This document shows, in pieces, positions 7,986 to 17,151 of a DNA stretch of 64,000 nt. Position 1 is the first letter of the stretch, and the number at the start of each line of letters is the position of its first letter. The stretch is from contig CAWAMV010000004.1 of NCBI GenBank assembly GCA_963783195.1, positions 930,001 through 994,000 of the forward strand, read 5' to 3'. The notes beneath the pieces were generated by a model. That model did no database searches. It had not been told where the DNA came from and was given only the letters and a program-made list of their open reading frames with translations. The translations under genes were made by a program, and so were the position numbers. This stretch comes from Croceibacterium_B sp963783195. GTDB lineage: Bacteria > Pseudomonadota > Alphaproteobacteria > Sphingomonadales > Sphingomonadaceae.

Positions 7986-8380
7986 CAGCTCTGATCCTGC
8001 CGCCCGAAGGGTGCGTGACCGATCGGCTTGCCCGCCGCGTCCTTCATCTCGCTCAGCCGCAAGTAGGGCGAACCGTCACGCGCGGGCCAGCCCGTGATCG
8101 TTACCGTGTCGCCGGGCTTGACGCTCGTGCGAGTCCAGCCCCGGCGCACCAGGATGACCGGGGCGTTCGTTTCCGCCCGCCAATGTTCGATGCTGCCGTC
8201 GGCCTTCTTCACGTCGAGCGCGATCGTGCCGTGTGGGTTGGTGAAGCGGAACGCGGTGACGGTGCCGGTCACGGTCACGTTCTTGTCCGGATCGAAGAAG
8301 ACGGCGAACGAATGGTGAGCCGGGGCAGCGGTCGACATGACCGCGAACACCGCTGCAACACCCAGAATGAAGCGCTTCAT
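7985..8380 (-). CDS. DUF6152 family secreted protein
   Basis: A 131-residue protein with a signal peptide ending at APA and a mature start HHSFAVFFDPDKNVTVTGTV, then FRFTNPHGTIALDV. The HHSFA start and a beta-rich OB-like core with a NPH motif are typical of DUF6152. The function is unknown; the amino-terminal histidine pair could bind metal, which is inference only. GGAGAGGG precedes the ATG at 8380. First gene of a two-gene operon. Confidence 0.8.
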   Translation of the reverse strand: MKRFILGVAAVFAVMSTAAPAHHSFAVFFDPDKNVTVTGTVTAFRFTNPHGTIALDVKKADGSIEHWRAETNAPVILVRRGWTRTSVKPGDTVTITGWPARDGSPYLRLSEMKDAAGKPIGHAPFGRQDQS

Positions 8381-8522
8381 TGACACCCTCTCCAATTTTG
8401 ACAGCGACAATATACCCGTTCCCGAGGTTAATCCAGCCTGTCTCGACAACGAGGCGCTGTTCAGCCTCGACACGGCTTGGCTGAATGCCTAGGTCCGCTC
8501 GGGGGAAGAACAGGGCCCGCAC

Positions 8523-9185
8523 ATGAAGCTCATAATCGGCAACAAGAACTATTCAAGCTGGTCGCTGCGCGGCTGGCTGGCGGCCAAGCAGTCGGGCCTC
8601 GCGTTCGAGGAACTGACCGTCCACATCGACGGCGACGACTGGCAGGCGACCAAGCGCGAGGACGGCGAATTCCAGCCCAGTGCGGGCAAGGTGCCGGTGT
8701 TGTGGGACGGCGAGACGGTGGTGTGGGATTCGCTGGCGATCCTCGAATACCTTGCCGACAAGGTCGGCCGCGACCGCTTCTGGCCCAAGGACGATGCCGC
8801 GCGCGGAATGGCGCGAGCCTGCGTCGCCGAGATGCACAGCAGCTATCTCGCCCTGCGCCGCGAATGCCCGATGAATATCCGCCGGCGGATCGAGGGGCAC
8901 GAGATTTCCGACGCTGCCCGCGGCGACATCGTGCGTGTCCTGCAGCTCTGGGCCGAGGCCCGCGCCCGCTTCGGCCGCGGCGGGCCATTCCTGTTCGGCA
9001 CCTTCGGTGCGGCCGACGTGTTCTACGCGCCGGTCGTAAGCCGCTTCATCACCTATGGGCTGGGCGTTCCCGGTTTCGCGCAGGCCTACATGCAGGCGGT
9101 GTGGGAGCACGACTGGATGCAGCAGTGGATCAACGGGGCTGAGGGCGAGGAATGGACCATCGCCCAGTTCGAGGTGACGGCGTAG
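8523..9185 (+). CDS. Glutathione S-transferase family protein
   Basis: This 220-residue protein has an N-terminal thioredoxin fold beginning MKLIIGNKNYSSWSLRGWLA, where a serine of SSWS is at the usual GST catalytic position, a cis-proline GKVPVLWDG, and the ESxxI-type glutathione-binding loop as WDSLAILEYLAD. The all-helical C-terminal domain follows from about residue 85. It is likely cytosolic and acts in detoxification or redox chemistry; the substrate cannot be told. Confidence 0.88.
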   Translation: MKLIIGNKNYSSWSLRGWLAAKQSGLAFEELTVHIDGDDWQATKREDGEFQPSAGKVPVLWDGETVVWDSLAILEYLADKVGRDRFWPKDDAARGMARACVAEMHSSYLALRRECPMNIRRRIEGHEISDAARGDIVRVLQLWAEARARFGRGGPFLFGTFGAADVFYAPVVSRFITYGLGVPGFAQAYMQAVWEHDWMQQWINGAEGEEWTIAQFEVTA

Positions 9186-9187
9186 CG

Positions 9188-9652
9188 TTACCCCTTGGGT
9201 GGATAAGGCGTCCCGTCCTTGTGCGAGAAACCCTTCGCACGGTCGAAAATCATGTCGATGTCGGGATATTCGCCCCAGTCCCTCTCGCTGTCGCCCGCGC
9301 TCACGGCAAGGAAGACGCATTCGGCGTTCGAGCGGTTTTGCAGGACGTGCCCGTTGCGCACGCCAGCGGGCCAGGCGGCGACGTCGCCCGGCCGCATGAC
9401 GGTTTCGCCGTCATCTTCGACAAGGACTGCCTCGCCCGCGAGCATGACCACGAGTTCGTCCTCCTCGCCATGCCAGTGACGTTGTGAGGACCATGCGCCG
9501 GGCATGAGCACGACGTGCGAAGCGCCCAGCGAGGTGAGGCCCGCGGCAGGGCGGAGGCGCTTGTACCAGCGGCCCTCGACCGCCTTGTCGAAGGGGTTGG
9601 GATAGCCGGTGGCGTTGCTCCGCGGGATGGCGTCGAGATCGAGCTTGGGCAT
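9188..9652 (-). CDS. Cupin domain protein
   Basis: A 154-residue single-domain cupin. Motif 1 reads QRHWHGEEDELVVMLAGEAV, giving the metal-binding His-x-His and Glu residues, and motif 2 is PGDVAAWPAGVRNGHVLQN with the third histidine. Cupins of this size are enzymes or sugar/small-ligand binders; no substrate can be assigned. The start at 9652 (MPKLDLDAIP) is divergent from dapE, with 48 bp between the start codons. Confidence 0.8.
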   Translation of the reverse strand: MPKLDLDAIPRSNATGYPNPFDKAVEGRWYKRLRPAAGLTSLGASHVVLMPGAWSSQRHWHGEEDELVVMLAGEAVLVEDDGETVMRPGDVAAWPAGVRNGHVLQNRSNAECVFLAVSAGDSERDWGEYPDIDMIFDRAKGFSHKDGTPYPPKG

Positions 9653-9700
9653 GGACGTTCGCTCCGGCTGGAAAGCTGCGGAACGCTCGTCTAACGCCGG

Positions 9701-10840
9701 GTGGTGAACAAGACCAGCGACGCTCTCGAACATGCCAAGGCGCTGATTGCTTGCGAGAGCGTGACACCCGCGCGCGGGGCGGTATTCGACGTGCTCGAAG
9801 CCATGCTCGCCCCGCTCGGCTTCGAATGTAACCGGTTCCTCAAGGGCGGGGCGGACGAGGGCGGGCCGGTCGAGAACATGCTCGCGGTGCGGCGCGGACC
9901 GGAGGGTTCACGTCATTTCGCCTTCGCCGGCCACGTCGATGTCGTACCGCCGGGCGAGGGCTGGGCAAGCGGAGCCTTTGAGCCTGAAATTCGCGGGGAC
10001 CTGCTGTACGGGCGCGGAGCCGTCGACATGAAGGGCGCGGTCGCCGCGTTCGTAGCTGCGGCAGCGGACATCCCGGTCGAGGCCGGCACGCTCAGCATGA
10101 TCATCACGGGCGACGAGGAGGGCACCGCGATCCACGGCACTCGCGCCCTGATCGACATGATGCGCGAGGCGGGGGAACTACCCGATCTGTGCCTGGTAGG
10201 AGAGCCGACATCGGTCAATCGCCTCGGCGACATGATGAAGATCGGCCGCCGGGGATCGATCAACATCTGGCTTGAGGTCGAAGGCGTGCAGGGCCACGTC
10301 GCCTACCCTCACCTGGCCGACAATCCGGTCCCCAGGCTCGTGGCAATGCTGGCCGAACTCGACGCGCTGGTGCTCGACGAGGGGACCGACTGGTTCCAGC
10401 CTTCCAACCTCGAGATTACCGATCTCGAAGTCGGCAACCCGGCGCACAACGTGATTCCAGCCAAGGCGAAGGCGCGCATTTCCATTCGCTTCAATGACCT
10501 GCAGACCGGTGAAGAGCTGGGACGGCGGGTGAGCGAGATCGCCGAACGGCATGGAGGGCGCGCGAAGCCGGTCATTTCGGGCGAACCCTTCCTCACGCCG
10601 CCGGGGCGATTTCAGGAGATCGTCACAGCCGCGATCCGGGAAGAAACCGGCGTGGAACCCGAACCTTCGACCAGCGGCGGCACCTCCGACGCCAGGTTTC
10701 TCAAGGATATCGTGCCGGTGATCGAATTCGGACTGGTCAATGCCACGATGCACAAGCGCGACGAGGCGGTGGCGGTGCAGGACCTGGACACGGTCGCGCG
10801 GATCTACCGGCGGATAGCCCTGGCGGCGCTAGCCGAATGA
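9701..10840 (+). CDS. dapE: Succinyl-diaminopimelate desuccinylase
   Basis: The 379-residue M20-family dinuclear zinc enzyme hydrolyses N-succinyl-LL-diaminopimelate in lysine and peptidoglycan precursor synthesis. Metal-binding and catalytic motifs are present: GHVDVVPPG (His, catalytic Asp), GRGAVDMKG (bridging Asp), TGDEEG (catalytic Glu pair), VGEPTS, and the C-terminal histidine in NATMHKRDE. The start is GTG at 9701. dapB, of the same pathway, is about 3.2 kb away on the other strand, so the two are not cotranscribed. Confidence 0.95.
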   Translation: MVNKTSDALEHAKALIACESVTPARGAVFDVLEAMLAPLGFECNRFLKGGADEGGPVENMLAVRRGPEGSRHFAFAGHVDVVPPGEGWASGAFEPEIRGDLLYGRGAVDMKGAVAAFVAAAADIPVEAGTLSMIITGDEEGTAIHGTRALIDMMREAGELPDLCLVGEPTSVNRLGDMMKIGRRGSINIWLEVEGVQGHVAYPHLADNPVPRLVAMLAELDALVLDEGTDWFQPSNLEITDLEVGNPAHNVIPAKAKARISIRFNDLQTGEELGRRVSEIAERHGGRAKPVISGEPFLTPPGRFQEIVTAAIREETGVEPEPSTSGGTSDARFLKDIVPVIEFGLVNATMHKRDEAVAVQDLDTVARIYRRIALAALAE

Positions 10841-10874
10841 TCGCCAATCCAAGCTCGCAGCCGGAGAGCATCGC

Positions 10875-12110
10875 ATGAATTCCTGGTTCGCCATTCCGCT
10901 GTGGAAACGCGTGATCGCCGCGCTGGTGCTGGGGGTCGTTGCCGGCCTCGTCTGGGGCCCCGGGGCAGAGAGCATCAAGATCGTGGGCGATATCTTTATC
11001 GCCTTCATCAAGATGCTGGTCGTGCCGCTGATCTTCTTCTCGCTCGTCTCGGGCGTCGCCTCGATCGGCGACCTCAGGAAGCTGGGTGCGGTTGGCTGGC
11101 GCGCAATGCTGCTCTTCGTCGCCACCAGCCAGGTGGCGGTCTGGCTGGGGCTCGCGCTCGGCGCGATCTTCGCTCCGGGGCTCGGCGTGGACACCGCGGG
11201 AATGGCAGTCGGGCCGCCGCCGCAGCCGAACGATGCCACCTGGCGGGACATGCTGCTGGGAATGGTGCCGCAGAGCCCGGTGGAGGTCATGGCCGACGCC
11301 AACGTCTTGCCGCTGATAATCTTCGCGCTGCTGGTGGGCATCGGCATCGTCATGGCGAAAGAAGAAGGCTCCCCGGTCGCCAAGGTGTTCGACAGCGGCG
11401 CAGTGGTGATGCAGCAGGTCACCATCGTGGTGATGGAACTCACCCCGTTCGGCGTCTTCGCGCTGATGGCATGGGTCGCAGGCACGCTCGGCCACGCCGC
11501 GCTCTTCGCGCTCGCCAAGCTGGTTGCGCTGAACTACCTCGGCTGCCTGCTGATCATCGGCATCGTCTACACATCGCTGATCCACTTCGTGTCGAAGCTG
11601 CCGGTGAAGGACTTCTTCCGTGGCATGGTCGATGCCATCGCGGTCGCCTATTCGACCGCTTCTTCGAATGCCACTTTGCCCGTCACCTTGCGCTGCACCC
11701 AGCGCAATCTGGGTGTAACGCCGTCGACCTCCAGCTTCGTCGTTTCGCTTGGCGCGACGATAAACATGGACGGCACGGCGATGTATCTCGGTCTCGCCAC
11801 CGTGTTCGGGGCGCAAATCTTCGGCGTGCCGCTCGATCTCGGGGATTACCTGTTGATCTCGGTCCTCGCCACACTCGGGTCGGTCGGGGCGGCCGGAATC
11901 CCGGGCGCCGGGCTGATCATGATGGCGCTGGTGTTCGGCGCGGTCGGCGTGCCACTCGAAACCATTGCCTTCGTTGCAGGGGTCGACCGCATCATGGACA
12001 TGATGCGCACAGCGACCAACGTCACGGGCGATGGCACGGTGACCGTTACCGTGGCGAGCCTGGTGAACGAGATCGACGTAGAGGAGATGATCTCGGCTGA
12101 CGACGTGTAG
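10875..12110 (+). CDS. Dicarboxylate/amino acid:cation symporter (DAACS/GltP family)
   Basis: The 411-residue polytopic protein has the family's eight helices and two hairpins. The serine-rich re-entrant loop is AYSTASSNATLPVT, the helix-7 motif is SLGATINMDGTAM, and the second hairpin carries GSVGAAGIPGAG. The helix-8 segment MDMMRTATNVTGD holds the substrate-binding Asp/Arg/Asn. Members import glutamate, aspartate or C4-dicarboxylates with Na+ or H+. Arginine in helix 8 favours acidic substrates; the exact substrate is unknown. Confidence 0.92.
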   Translation: MNSWFAIPLWKRVIAALVLGVVAGLVWGPGAESIKIVGDIFIAFIKMLVVPLIFFSLVSGVASIGDLRKLGAVGWRAMLLFVATSQVAVWLGLALGAIFAPGLGVDTAGMAVGPPPQPNDATWRDMLLGMVPQSPVEVMADANVLPLIIFALLVGIGIVMAKEEGSPVAKVFDSGAVVMQQVTIVVMELTPFGVFALMAWVAGTLGHAALFALAKLVALNYLGCLLIIGIVYTSLIHFVSKLPVKDFFRGMVDAIAVAYSTASSNATLPVTLRCTQRNLGVTPSTSSFVVSLGATINMDGTAMYLGLATVFGAQIFGVPLDLGDYLLISVLATLGSVGAAGIPGAGLIMMALVFGAVGVPLETIAFVAGVDRIMDMMRTATNVTGDGTVTVTVASLVNEIDVEEMISADDV

Positions 12111-12119
12111 CCGCCGCCG

Positions 12120-12494
12120 TCACTGGTTGATTTGCACCGGCAGGAATTCGCCCAGACCACAGCCGGCGCCCCGCGTTCCATCTGAATAGAGCACGTGGAT
12201 CACGTCCACGCTGCACAGCTGTCCGGTCGAGACGGTGTAGCCGAAGCGCTCTTCGAACCCCAGGCTGGAGCAGCGGCCGGGCAAGGTGTTGCGGTAGGTG
12301 GTACCGTTCAGCATCTTGAAGTCGATCGTGTGATCGTCCTGGACCTGGGTGCTGCTGATGTTGCGAACCCGGATGCAACGCTCCGCCGGACCGAGCGCCA
12401 CGACGGCCGGTGCGGTGCTGGCAGGTGCGCTTGCGACCTGCTGCTGGCAGGCTGCGAGAGGGATGAGAAAAGCGACGGCAAGGATCGGGCGCAT
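12120..12494 (-). CDS. Small lipoprotein, unknown
   Basis: The 124-residue product begins MRPILAVAFLIPLAACQQQ, a lipoprotein signal with lipobox LAAC. The mature domain has four cysteines (in ERCIRV, GRCSS, QLCSVD and GCGLG) that could form two disulfides, and is conserved in pattern with small sphingomonad lipoproteins of unknown role. It starts 26 bp after the nth stop on the same strand, so it is probably the last gene of the dapB operon. Confidence 0.65.
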   Translation of the reverse strand: MRPILAVAFLIPLAACQQQVASAPASTAPAVVALGPAERCIRVRNISSTQVQDDHTIDFKMLNGTTYRNTLPGRCSSLGFEERFGYTVSTGQLCSVDVIHVLYSDGTRGAGCGLGEFLPVQINQ

Positions 12495-12520
12495 ATGGCT
12501 TCCTCCAGGCGGGCGCGCGG

Positions 12521-13204
12521 TCAGGATTTCTTCGCGCCCTTGCCTTTTGCAACGGGCCGCTTGCCGGGGCGTTCCGTATTCTTGTCCTTGAAGCCGCACT
12601 GCTCGATGACCTTGCACCGCCAGCATTCGGGTGTGCGTGCCTTGCAGGTGTAGCGGCCGTGCAGGATGAGCCAGTGGTGGGCGTGAAGGCGGAAGGGCTC
12701 GGGCACGACCTTTTCCAGCTTCGCTTCGACTGCTTCGGGCGTCTTTCCCTTCGCGAGGCCAGTGCGGTTGCACACGCGAAAGACGTGGGTGTCGACCGCG
12801 AAGGTTGCGTGGCCGAACTGGCAGTTGAGCACCACGTTGGCGGTCTTGCGCCCCACCCCGGGCAGGCGCGTCAGCTTGTCGCGATCTTCCGGGACCTCGC
12901 TGCCAAATTCGTCGACCAGCATCTGCGACAGAGCGATGACGTTCTTCGCCTTGGTATTGAACAGGCCAATCGTCTTGATGTGTTCCTTCAGCCCTTCCTC
13001 GCCCAGTTCCAGCATCTGCGCGGGCGTCTTCACCTCGCGGAACAGGGCTCGGGTCGCCTTGTTCACGCCGATGTCCGTCGACTGCGCAGACAGCGCAACC
13101 GCCACGACGAGCTGGAAGGCATTGCCGAACTCCAGCTCGGTTTCGGGATCCGGATCGTCTTCCGCGAGCAGGCGAAAGAACTCGAAGACGTCACCACGTT
13201 TCAT
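12521..13204 (-). CDS. nth: Endonuclease III
   Basis: A 227-residue base-excision DNA glycosylase/AP lyase that removes oxidised pyrimidines. The helix-hairpin-helix LPGVGRKTANVV contains the catalytic lysine, and VDTHVFRVCNR contains the catalytic aspartate. The four-cysteine iron-sulfur motif is complete (C-x6-C-x2-C-x5-C in TCKARTPECWRCKVIEQC). The C-terminus adds a short lysine-rich tail. Its ATG overlaps the upstream channel gene's stop (ATGA). Confidence 0.96.
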   Translation of the reverse strand: MKRGDVFEFFRLLAEDDPDPETELEFGNAFQLVVAVALSAQSTDIGVNKATRALFREVKTPAQMLELGEEGLKEHIKTIGLFNTKAKNVIALSQMLVDEFGSEVPEDRDKLTRLPGVGRKTANVVLNCQFGHATFAVDTHVFRVCNRTGLAKGKTPEAVEAKLEKVVPEPFRLHAHHWLILHGRYTCKARTPECWRCKVIEQCGFKDKNTERPGKRPVAKGKGAKKS

Positions 13205-14061
13205 TTATGATTCCGGCTCAGCCGCTGCAGCGCCTCGAGCTTTGCGGCGATCCGGCCGTCTTCGACGTCGAGTTCAGCGATATGGCGCCGAAGCTCCTCG
13301 ATCCGCAAGTCGCGGCGGTGCTGCATTGCTTCGGAGAACGCCGCGGCGAAGATGCCGATCGGCATGGCGACGAGTGCTATGCTGGCCAGCGCAGTGAACG
13401 CGGCGAAAAGCTTGCCAAGCCCGGTGATGGGCACGACGTCGCCATATCCCACCTGGGTCATCGTGATCACCGCCCAGTAGAGCGCCCGCAGGATGGAACC
13501 GAACGCCTCTGGCTGCGCGCGGCCTTCCGCCAGGAACAGCGCGGTCGCGGCAAACAACATCGAGACCCCGCCCAGCGCCACCACCACCAGCAGGTCGTCG
13601 GACCGCGCGCGAACGGCAGAAAGGATCTCGCGCAAGGCCTGCGAGTAGTGGCCGAACTTCATCGCCGCGATGACCCGCAGCAGCCGCACCATCCGCAGTA
13701 CGGCAGTGTCGGCGATGACAAGCGGAAAGAGCGTGGTCAGCACAACGAGCAGGTCAATGAGGCCCAGCGGCGAGACGATGAAGCGCCATCGCTTGGCCCA
13801 GTCGGATTGCGGCCCGGGTTGTTCTGGCGCGGCATAGATCCGCGCCAGGTATTCGGCGAAGAAGACCAGCCCGAAGCCGGCCTCTGCGATCAGCAGGTCG
13901 CGGTGCCAGGCGCCATCGAGCGAAGGCTCGGTCGCAAGTACGGCAGTCGCAACTGCGGCAATGATGGTCATCACGATGACCCGGTTCATCCAGGTCAGCG
14001 ATCCGCCGGGCTCGATACCTTCGGCAAGTTGATGATGGAGATAGCTTCGCAGCCCCGCCAT
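13201..14061 (-). CDS. Voltage-gated-type potassium channel (six-helix ion channel)
   Basis: The 286-residue protein has S1-S6 topology. S4 carries regularly spaced arginines in LRMVRLLRVIAAMKFGHY, and the pore loop ends in TMTQVGYGDVVP, the K+ selectivity filter with Gln in place of the more usual Thr before VGYGD. A charged, coiled-coil-like C-terminus follows (HRRDLRIEELRRHIAEL). It should conduct K+ across the inner membrane with voltage gating. The start at 14061 lies 15 bp after dapB; an upstream in-frame extension overlaps dapB and is rejected. Confidence 0.88.
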   Translation of the reverse strand: MAGLRSYLHHQLAEGIEPGGSLTWMNRVIVMTIIAAVATAVLATEPSLDGAWHRDLLIAEAGFGLVFFAEYLARIYAAPEQPGPQSDWAKRWRFIVSPLGLIDLLVVLTTLFPLVIADTAVLRMVRLLRVIAAMKFGHYSQALREILSAVRARSDDLLVVVALGGVSMLFAATALFLAEGRAQPEAFGSILRALYWAVITMTQVGYGDVVPITGLGKLFAAFTALASIALVAMPIGIFAAAFSEAMQHRRDLRIEELRRHIAELDVEDGRIAAKLEALQRLSRNHK

Positions 14062-14075
14062 GCCCCTGTGCCTTC

Positions 14076-14804
14076 TCAGAGCCCGAGGACTTGCGCCATG
14101 CCGTAGCGCCCTGGGGTCCGGCCGATCAGCCACTCGGCGCCCTTTACTGCCCCGTGCGCGAAAATCATCCGGTCTTCCGCATTGTGCGTGAGGACGATGC
14201 GTTCCTGCTCGCCGGCGAGGATAACGGAGTGATCGCCGGCCACGGTTCCGCCGCGCAGCGAAGCGAAACCAATTGCACCTTCGGCGCGGCGTCCGGTGTG
14301 CCCGTCCCGCCCCCGCTCGGACCTCTCCTCCAGGTTGATGCCACGACCCGACGCCGCAGCTTCCCCCAGCAGCAGGGCAGTACCGCTCGGCGCGTCCACC
14401 TTCATCCGGTGGTGCATTTCCACTATCTCGATATCCCAGTCGGCCCCGAGCCTGCTCGCCGCCTCCTGCACGAGGTGAGCCAGCAGCGTGACCCCGAGGG
14501 AGGTGTTGCCCGTCTGAAGTACGGGAATGGCGCCCGAGGCGCTGTCCAACGCTGCATGGTGCCGCTCCTCGAGGCCGGTGGTCCCGACGAGGATCGGGAC
14601 GCCGGCGCCGACCGCCGCGTGGAGATTTGCGTCGAGCGCGGCGGGTACGGAGAAATCGACCAGCACGTCGCTCGCATCGGCGAGGCCGGCCACGTCGCCG
14701 CCCCGGTCAATCCCGCCGGCCAGCTCTTGCCCGCTCGTCTTGATCGCCTGGACGAGGGCGTGCCCCATGCGTCCATCGCTGCCGATGATGCCAATCCTGG
14801 CCAT
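14076..14804 (-). CDS. dapB: 4-hydroxy-tetrahydrodipicolinate reductase
   Basis: This 242-residue NAD(P)H-dependent reductase acts in the lysine/diaminopimelate pathway. The nucleotide-binding motif is GIIGSDGRMG at the N-terminus; VGTTG follows, and the catalytic-site signature is EMHHRMKVDAPSGTAL with the His pair and Lys. The protein is a little shorter than the E. coli enzyme (~270), as is common in alphaproteobacteria. ATG at 14804 has GGGAG 6 nt upstream; a GTG two codons earlier is an alternative. It heads the operon dapB-channel-nth-lipoprotein. Confidence 0.95.
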   Translation of the reverse strand: MARIGIIGSDGRMGHALVQAIKTSGQELAGGIDRGGDVAGLADASDVLVDFSVPAALDANLHAAVGAGVPILVGTTGLEERHHAALDSASGAIPVLQTGNTSLGVTLLAHLVQEAASRLGADWDIEIVEMHHRMKVDAPSGTALLLGEAAASGRGINLEERSERGRDGHTGRRAEGAIGFASLRGGTVAGDHSVILAGEQERIVLTHNAEDRMIFAHGAVKGAEWLIGRTPGRYGMAQVLGL

Positions 14805-14839
14805 TGCCACTCCCGCTTTGCCCGTGCTTCATGCGGCAC

Positions 14840-15550
14840 ATGACCGGCATCCGCAACATCGTCATTCTCACCGGAGCCGGGATCAGCGCCGAATCCGGCT
14901 TGCGCACCTTCCGCGCCGAGGATGGGTTGTGGGAAGACCACCCGGTCGAAGAGGTCGCCACCCCGCAAGGCTTCCGACGCGATCCCGTGCTGGTCCAGCG
15001 TTTCTACGACCAGCGGCGCGAGGGCATTCTCGCGGCGCGTCCGAATCCGGCGCACGAGGCGCTCGCGCGGCTTGAGGAAGGGTGGGACGGCGAACTGCTG
15101 ATCGTGACCCAGAACATCGACGATCTTCACGAGCGGGCCGGGTCGCGCCGGGTGCTGCACATGCACGGCGAAGGTCTCAGCGCCTGGTGTACGGCGTGCG
15201 ACGCGCGCCACCGCTGGACCGGGAGGCTGCTGGACGGCCCTGCCTGTCCTTCGTGCGGCACAGCGGCCCTGCGCCCCGACATCGTCTGGTTCGGCGAGAT
15301 GCCCTACCAGATGGAGCGGATCTTCGAGGCGCTGGCAGGGGCGGACCTGTTCGTTTCGATCGGCACGAGCGGCGCGGTCTACCCGGCTGCGGGCTTCGTC
15401 CAGCAGGCCAAGCAGCACGGTGCCCGCGCGCTCGAGCTGAACCTCGAACGCAGCCAGGGCTCGCGATGGTTCGATGAGACGCGCCTGGGGCCTGCCAGCG
15501 AACTTGTGCCTCGCTGGGTGGCGGAAATTATGACGCACGCGGAGCGCTGA
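14840..15550 (+). CDS. NAD-dependent protein deacylase, sirtuin class III (CobB-like)
   Basis: A 236-residue sirtuin. Visible motifs are GAGISAESGLRTFR (NAD binding), TQNIDDLH, catalytic histidine in HMHGE, a zinc site with CTAC and CPSC, and GTSGAVYPAAGF. The Y-x-x-R motif (in RFYDQRR) is the signature of class III enzymes that prefer succinyl/malonyl-lysine, so desuccinylase activity is likely. A second ATG at 14831 is an alternative start. It is divergent from dapB, with only a few tens of bases between. Confidence 0.92.
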   Translation: MTGIRNIVILTGAGISAESGLRTFRAEDGLWEDHPVEEVATPQGFRRDPVLVQRFYDQRREGILAARPNPAHEALARLEEGWDGELLIVTQNIDDLHERAGSRRVLHMHGEGLSAWCTACDARHRWTGRLLDGPACPSCGTAALRPDIVWFGEMPYQMERIFEALAGADLFVSIGTSGAVYPAAGFVQQAKQHGARALELNLERSQGSRWFDETRLGPASELVPRWVAEIMTHAER

Positions 15551-15626
15551 GGGGCGTTCGTCGAACGGTGCGCGACCGGTGGCGCGGCCGAGGCAAGAGG
15601 CCGCAACGATATCAGGGGGAACGACA

Positions 15627-17109
15627 ATGCGGTTCAGATTCTTCTCCTCGCTGGTGCTTGGCGTCACCCTCCTGGCCGGAGCCGCGCAGGCCCAGCAGGC
15701 GACCGACTGGGGCGCCGCCGCGCGCGAAGACATCGAGGCGGCTTACGCGATCTACCGCGACAACCATCCCGGTTGGGAGAACCCCGGCGATCCAGGCTTT
15801 CGCAAGGAACTGCAGCAGGCGCGCGACGCCGCGATGGAGCGGGCAGGAACGGCCGCGAGCGAAACCGACTATATCCGCGCCCTTGGTGCCTTCAGCGCCG
15901 TGCTGGGCGATGGCCACGCGCGGGTTGTGCGCAATACGGCAAACGGCGCGGCGACGCCGGGCGTGGATCAGACCTGGGCCGGATTCGTGCCCGCGTGGCG
16001 TGGCAATGCTCTGCTGGTCCACTCGACCGCGCCGGGATTCCCCTTCGCCCCGGGCACCCGCATCGTGCGCTGCGACGGGCGGCCGATCCGCGCCTGGATT
16101 CGCGAGCGAGGCCTGGATAGCGCCATGCGGCCGAGCCAGGCTGGCCAATGGTGGTCGCGCACACCAGCCATGATGATCGGTCGCAGCGATGCCGAGGCGC
16201 CCGCCAGGTCCTGCACGTTCGTCGGGTCCGACGGGATCGAGAAGGAGCAGGTGCTGGCTTGGCAACCCGCTCCCGACGATCTTGCCTGCCCGGCGACTCG
16301 CGGCAACCGACGGGACGCCAGAACCGATCGGGCTCACCGAACCCGCTCCGGGGCTGTTCTGGATCGCCATGCCCAGCTTTGCGCCCGACGTGGCGGGCAA
16401 GGCGGCCTACGACAGGCTATATGCCGACCTCGCGGCCCGTCACGATGAACTCGCGGAGGCGCGCGCGGTCGTCCTCGACCTGCGCGGCAACGACGGTGGT
16501 TCTTCGACCTGGTCGGAAAAAGTCGCGAAGGCGCTCTGGGGCGACGAAGCGGTCGATCGACGTGGCTTCGACTACTACAGGGACGTCAGCATCTGGTTTC
16601 GGGCGAGTGAGGCCAACACTGCCTACGTCGACACCTGGTTCGATGTCTTCAAGGACAACCCGGAGATGTTGAGCCAGGTCCGGCCCGTAGCCGAAGGAAT
16701 GCATCGCAGCCTTGCCGCCGGGGAGCCATTCTACATCATCCGCGACGAGGCCGACGAGATCGCCGCAGCGGCCGCCAAGTCGCCCGCAACAGACTTCGCC
16801 ACGCCGGTCTACGTCATCACGCCGGGCCGCTGCGCGAGCGCCTGCCTCGACGCGGTCGACACGTTCAGTCTGTTCGGCAACACCACGCTAATGGGAGCGC
16901 CCACTTCGGCCGACTCGATCTATCTCGAGGTGCGCAGCGAGGAGCTTCCCTCGGGGAAGGGCCGCATCGTCATCCCGATCAAGTTCTGGCACCAGCGTCC
17001 GCGGGAAAGCGGTGAGGTCTACCAGCCGCGCATCCGGGTGGACGATCTCGATTGGTCGAGCGCGACGTTCCGTAAGGCGATTGAGAAGGACCTGCGCTCG
17101 GCGGATTGA
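15627..17109 (+). pseudogene. S41-family peptidase-like secreted protein, interrupted by a +1 frameshift
   Basis: Two overlapping frames together encode one ~494-residue protein. The first starts MRFRFFSSLVLGVTLLAG (signal peptide, cleavage after AQA) and carries the N-terminal and PDZ-like part. The second carries the tail-specific-protease core: VVLDLRGNDGGSS and TPGRCASACLDAVD with the nucleophilic serine. The shift is near 16289-16291 in a CCC run; removing one C gives an unbroken reading through CRRLAATDGTPEP. It could be a true pseudogene or a sequencing error. Downstream of the shift the second frame is open for ~800 bp, which argues for recent loss or error. Confidence 0.8.
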
Positions 17110-17151
17110 CGCCGCGCGGGTCCGGACAAGGCGTTCGGGCGTTAAGGGCGC

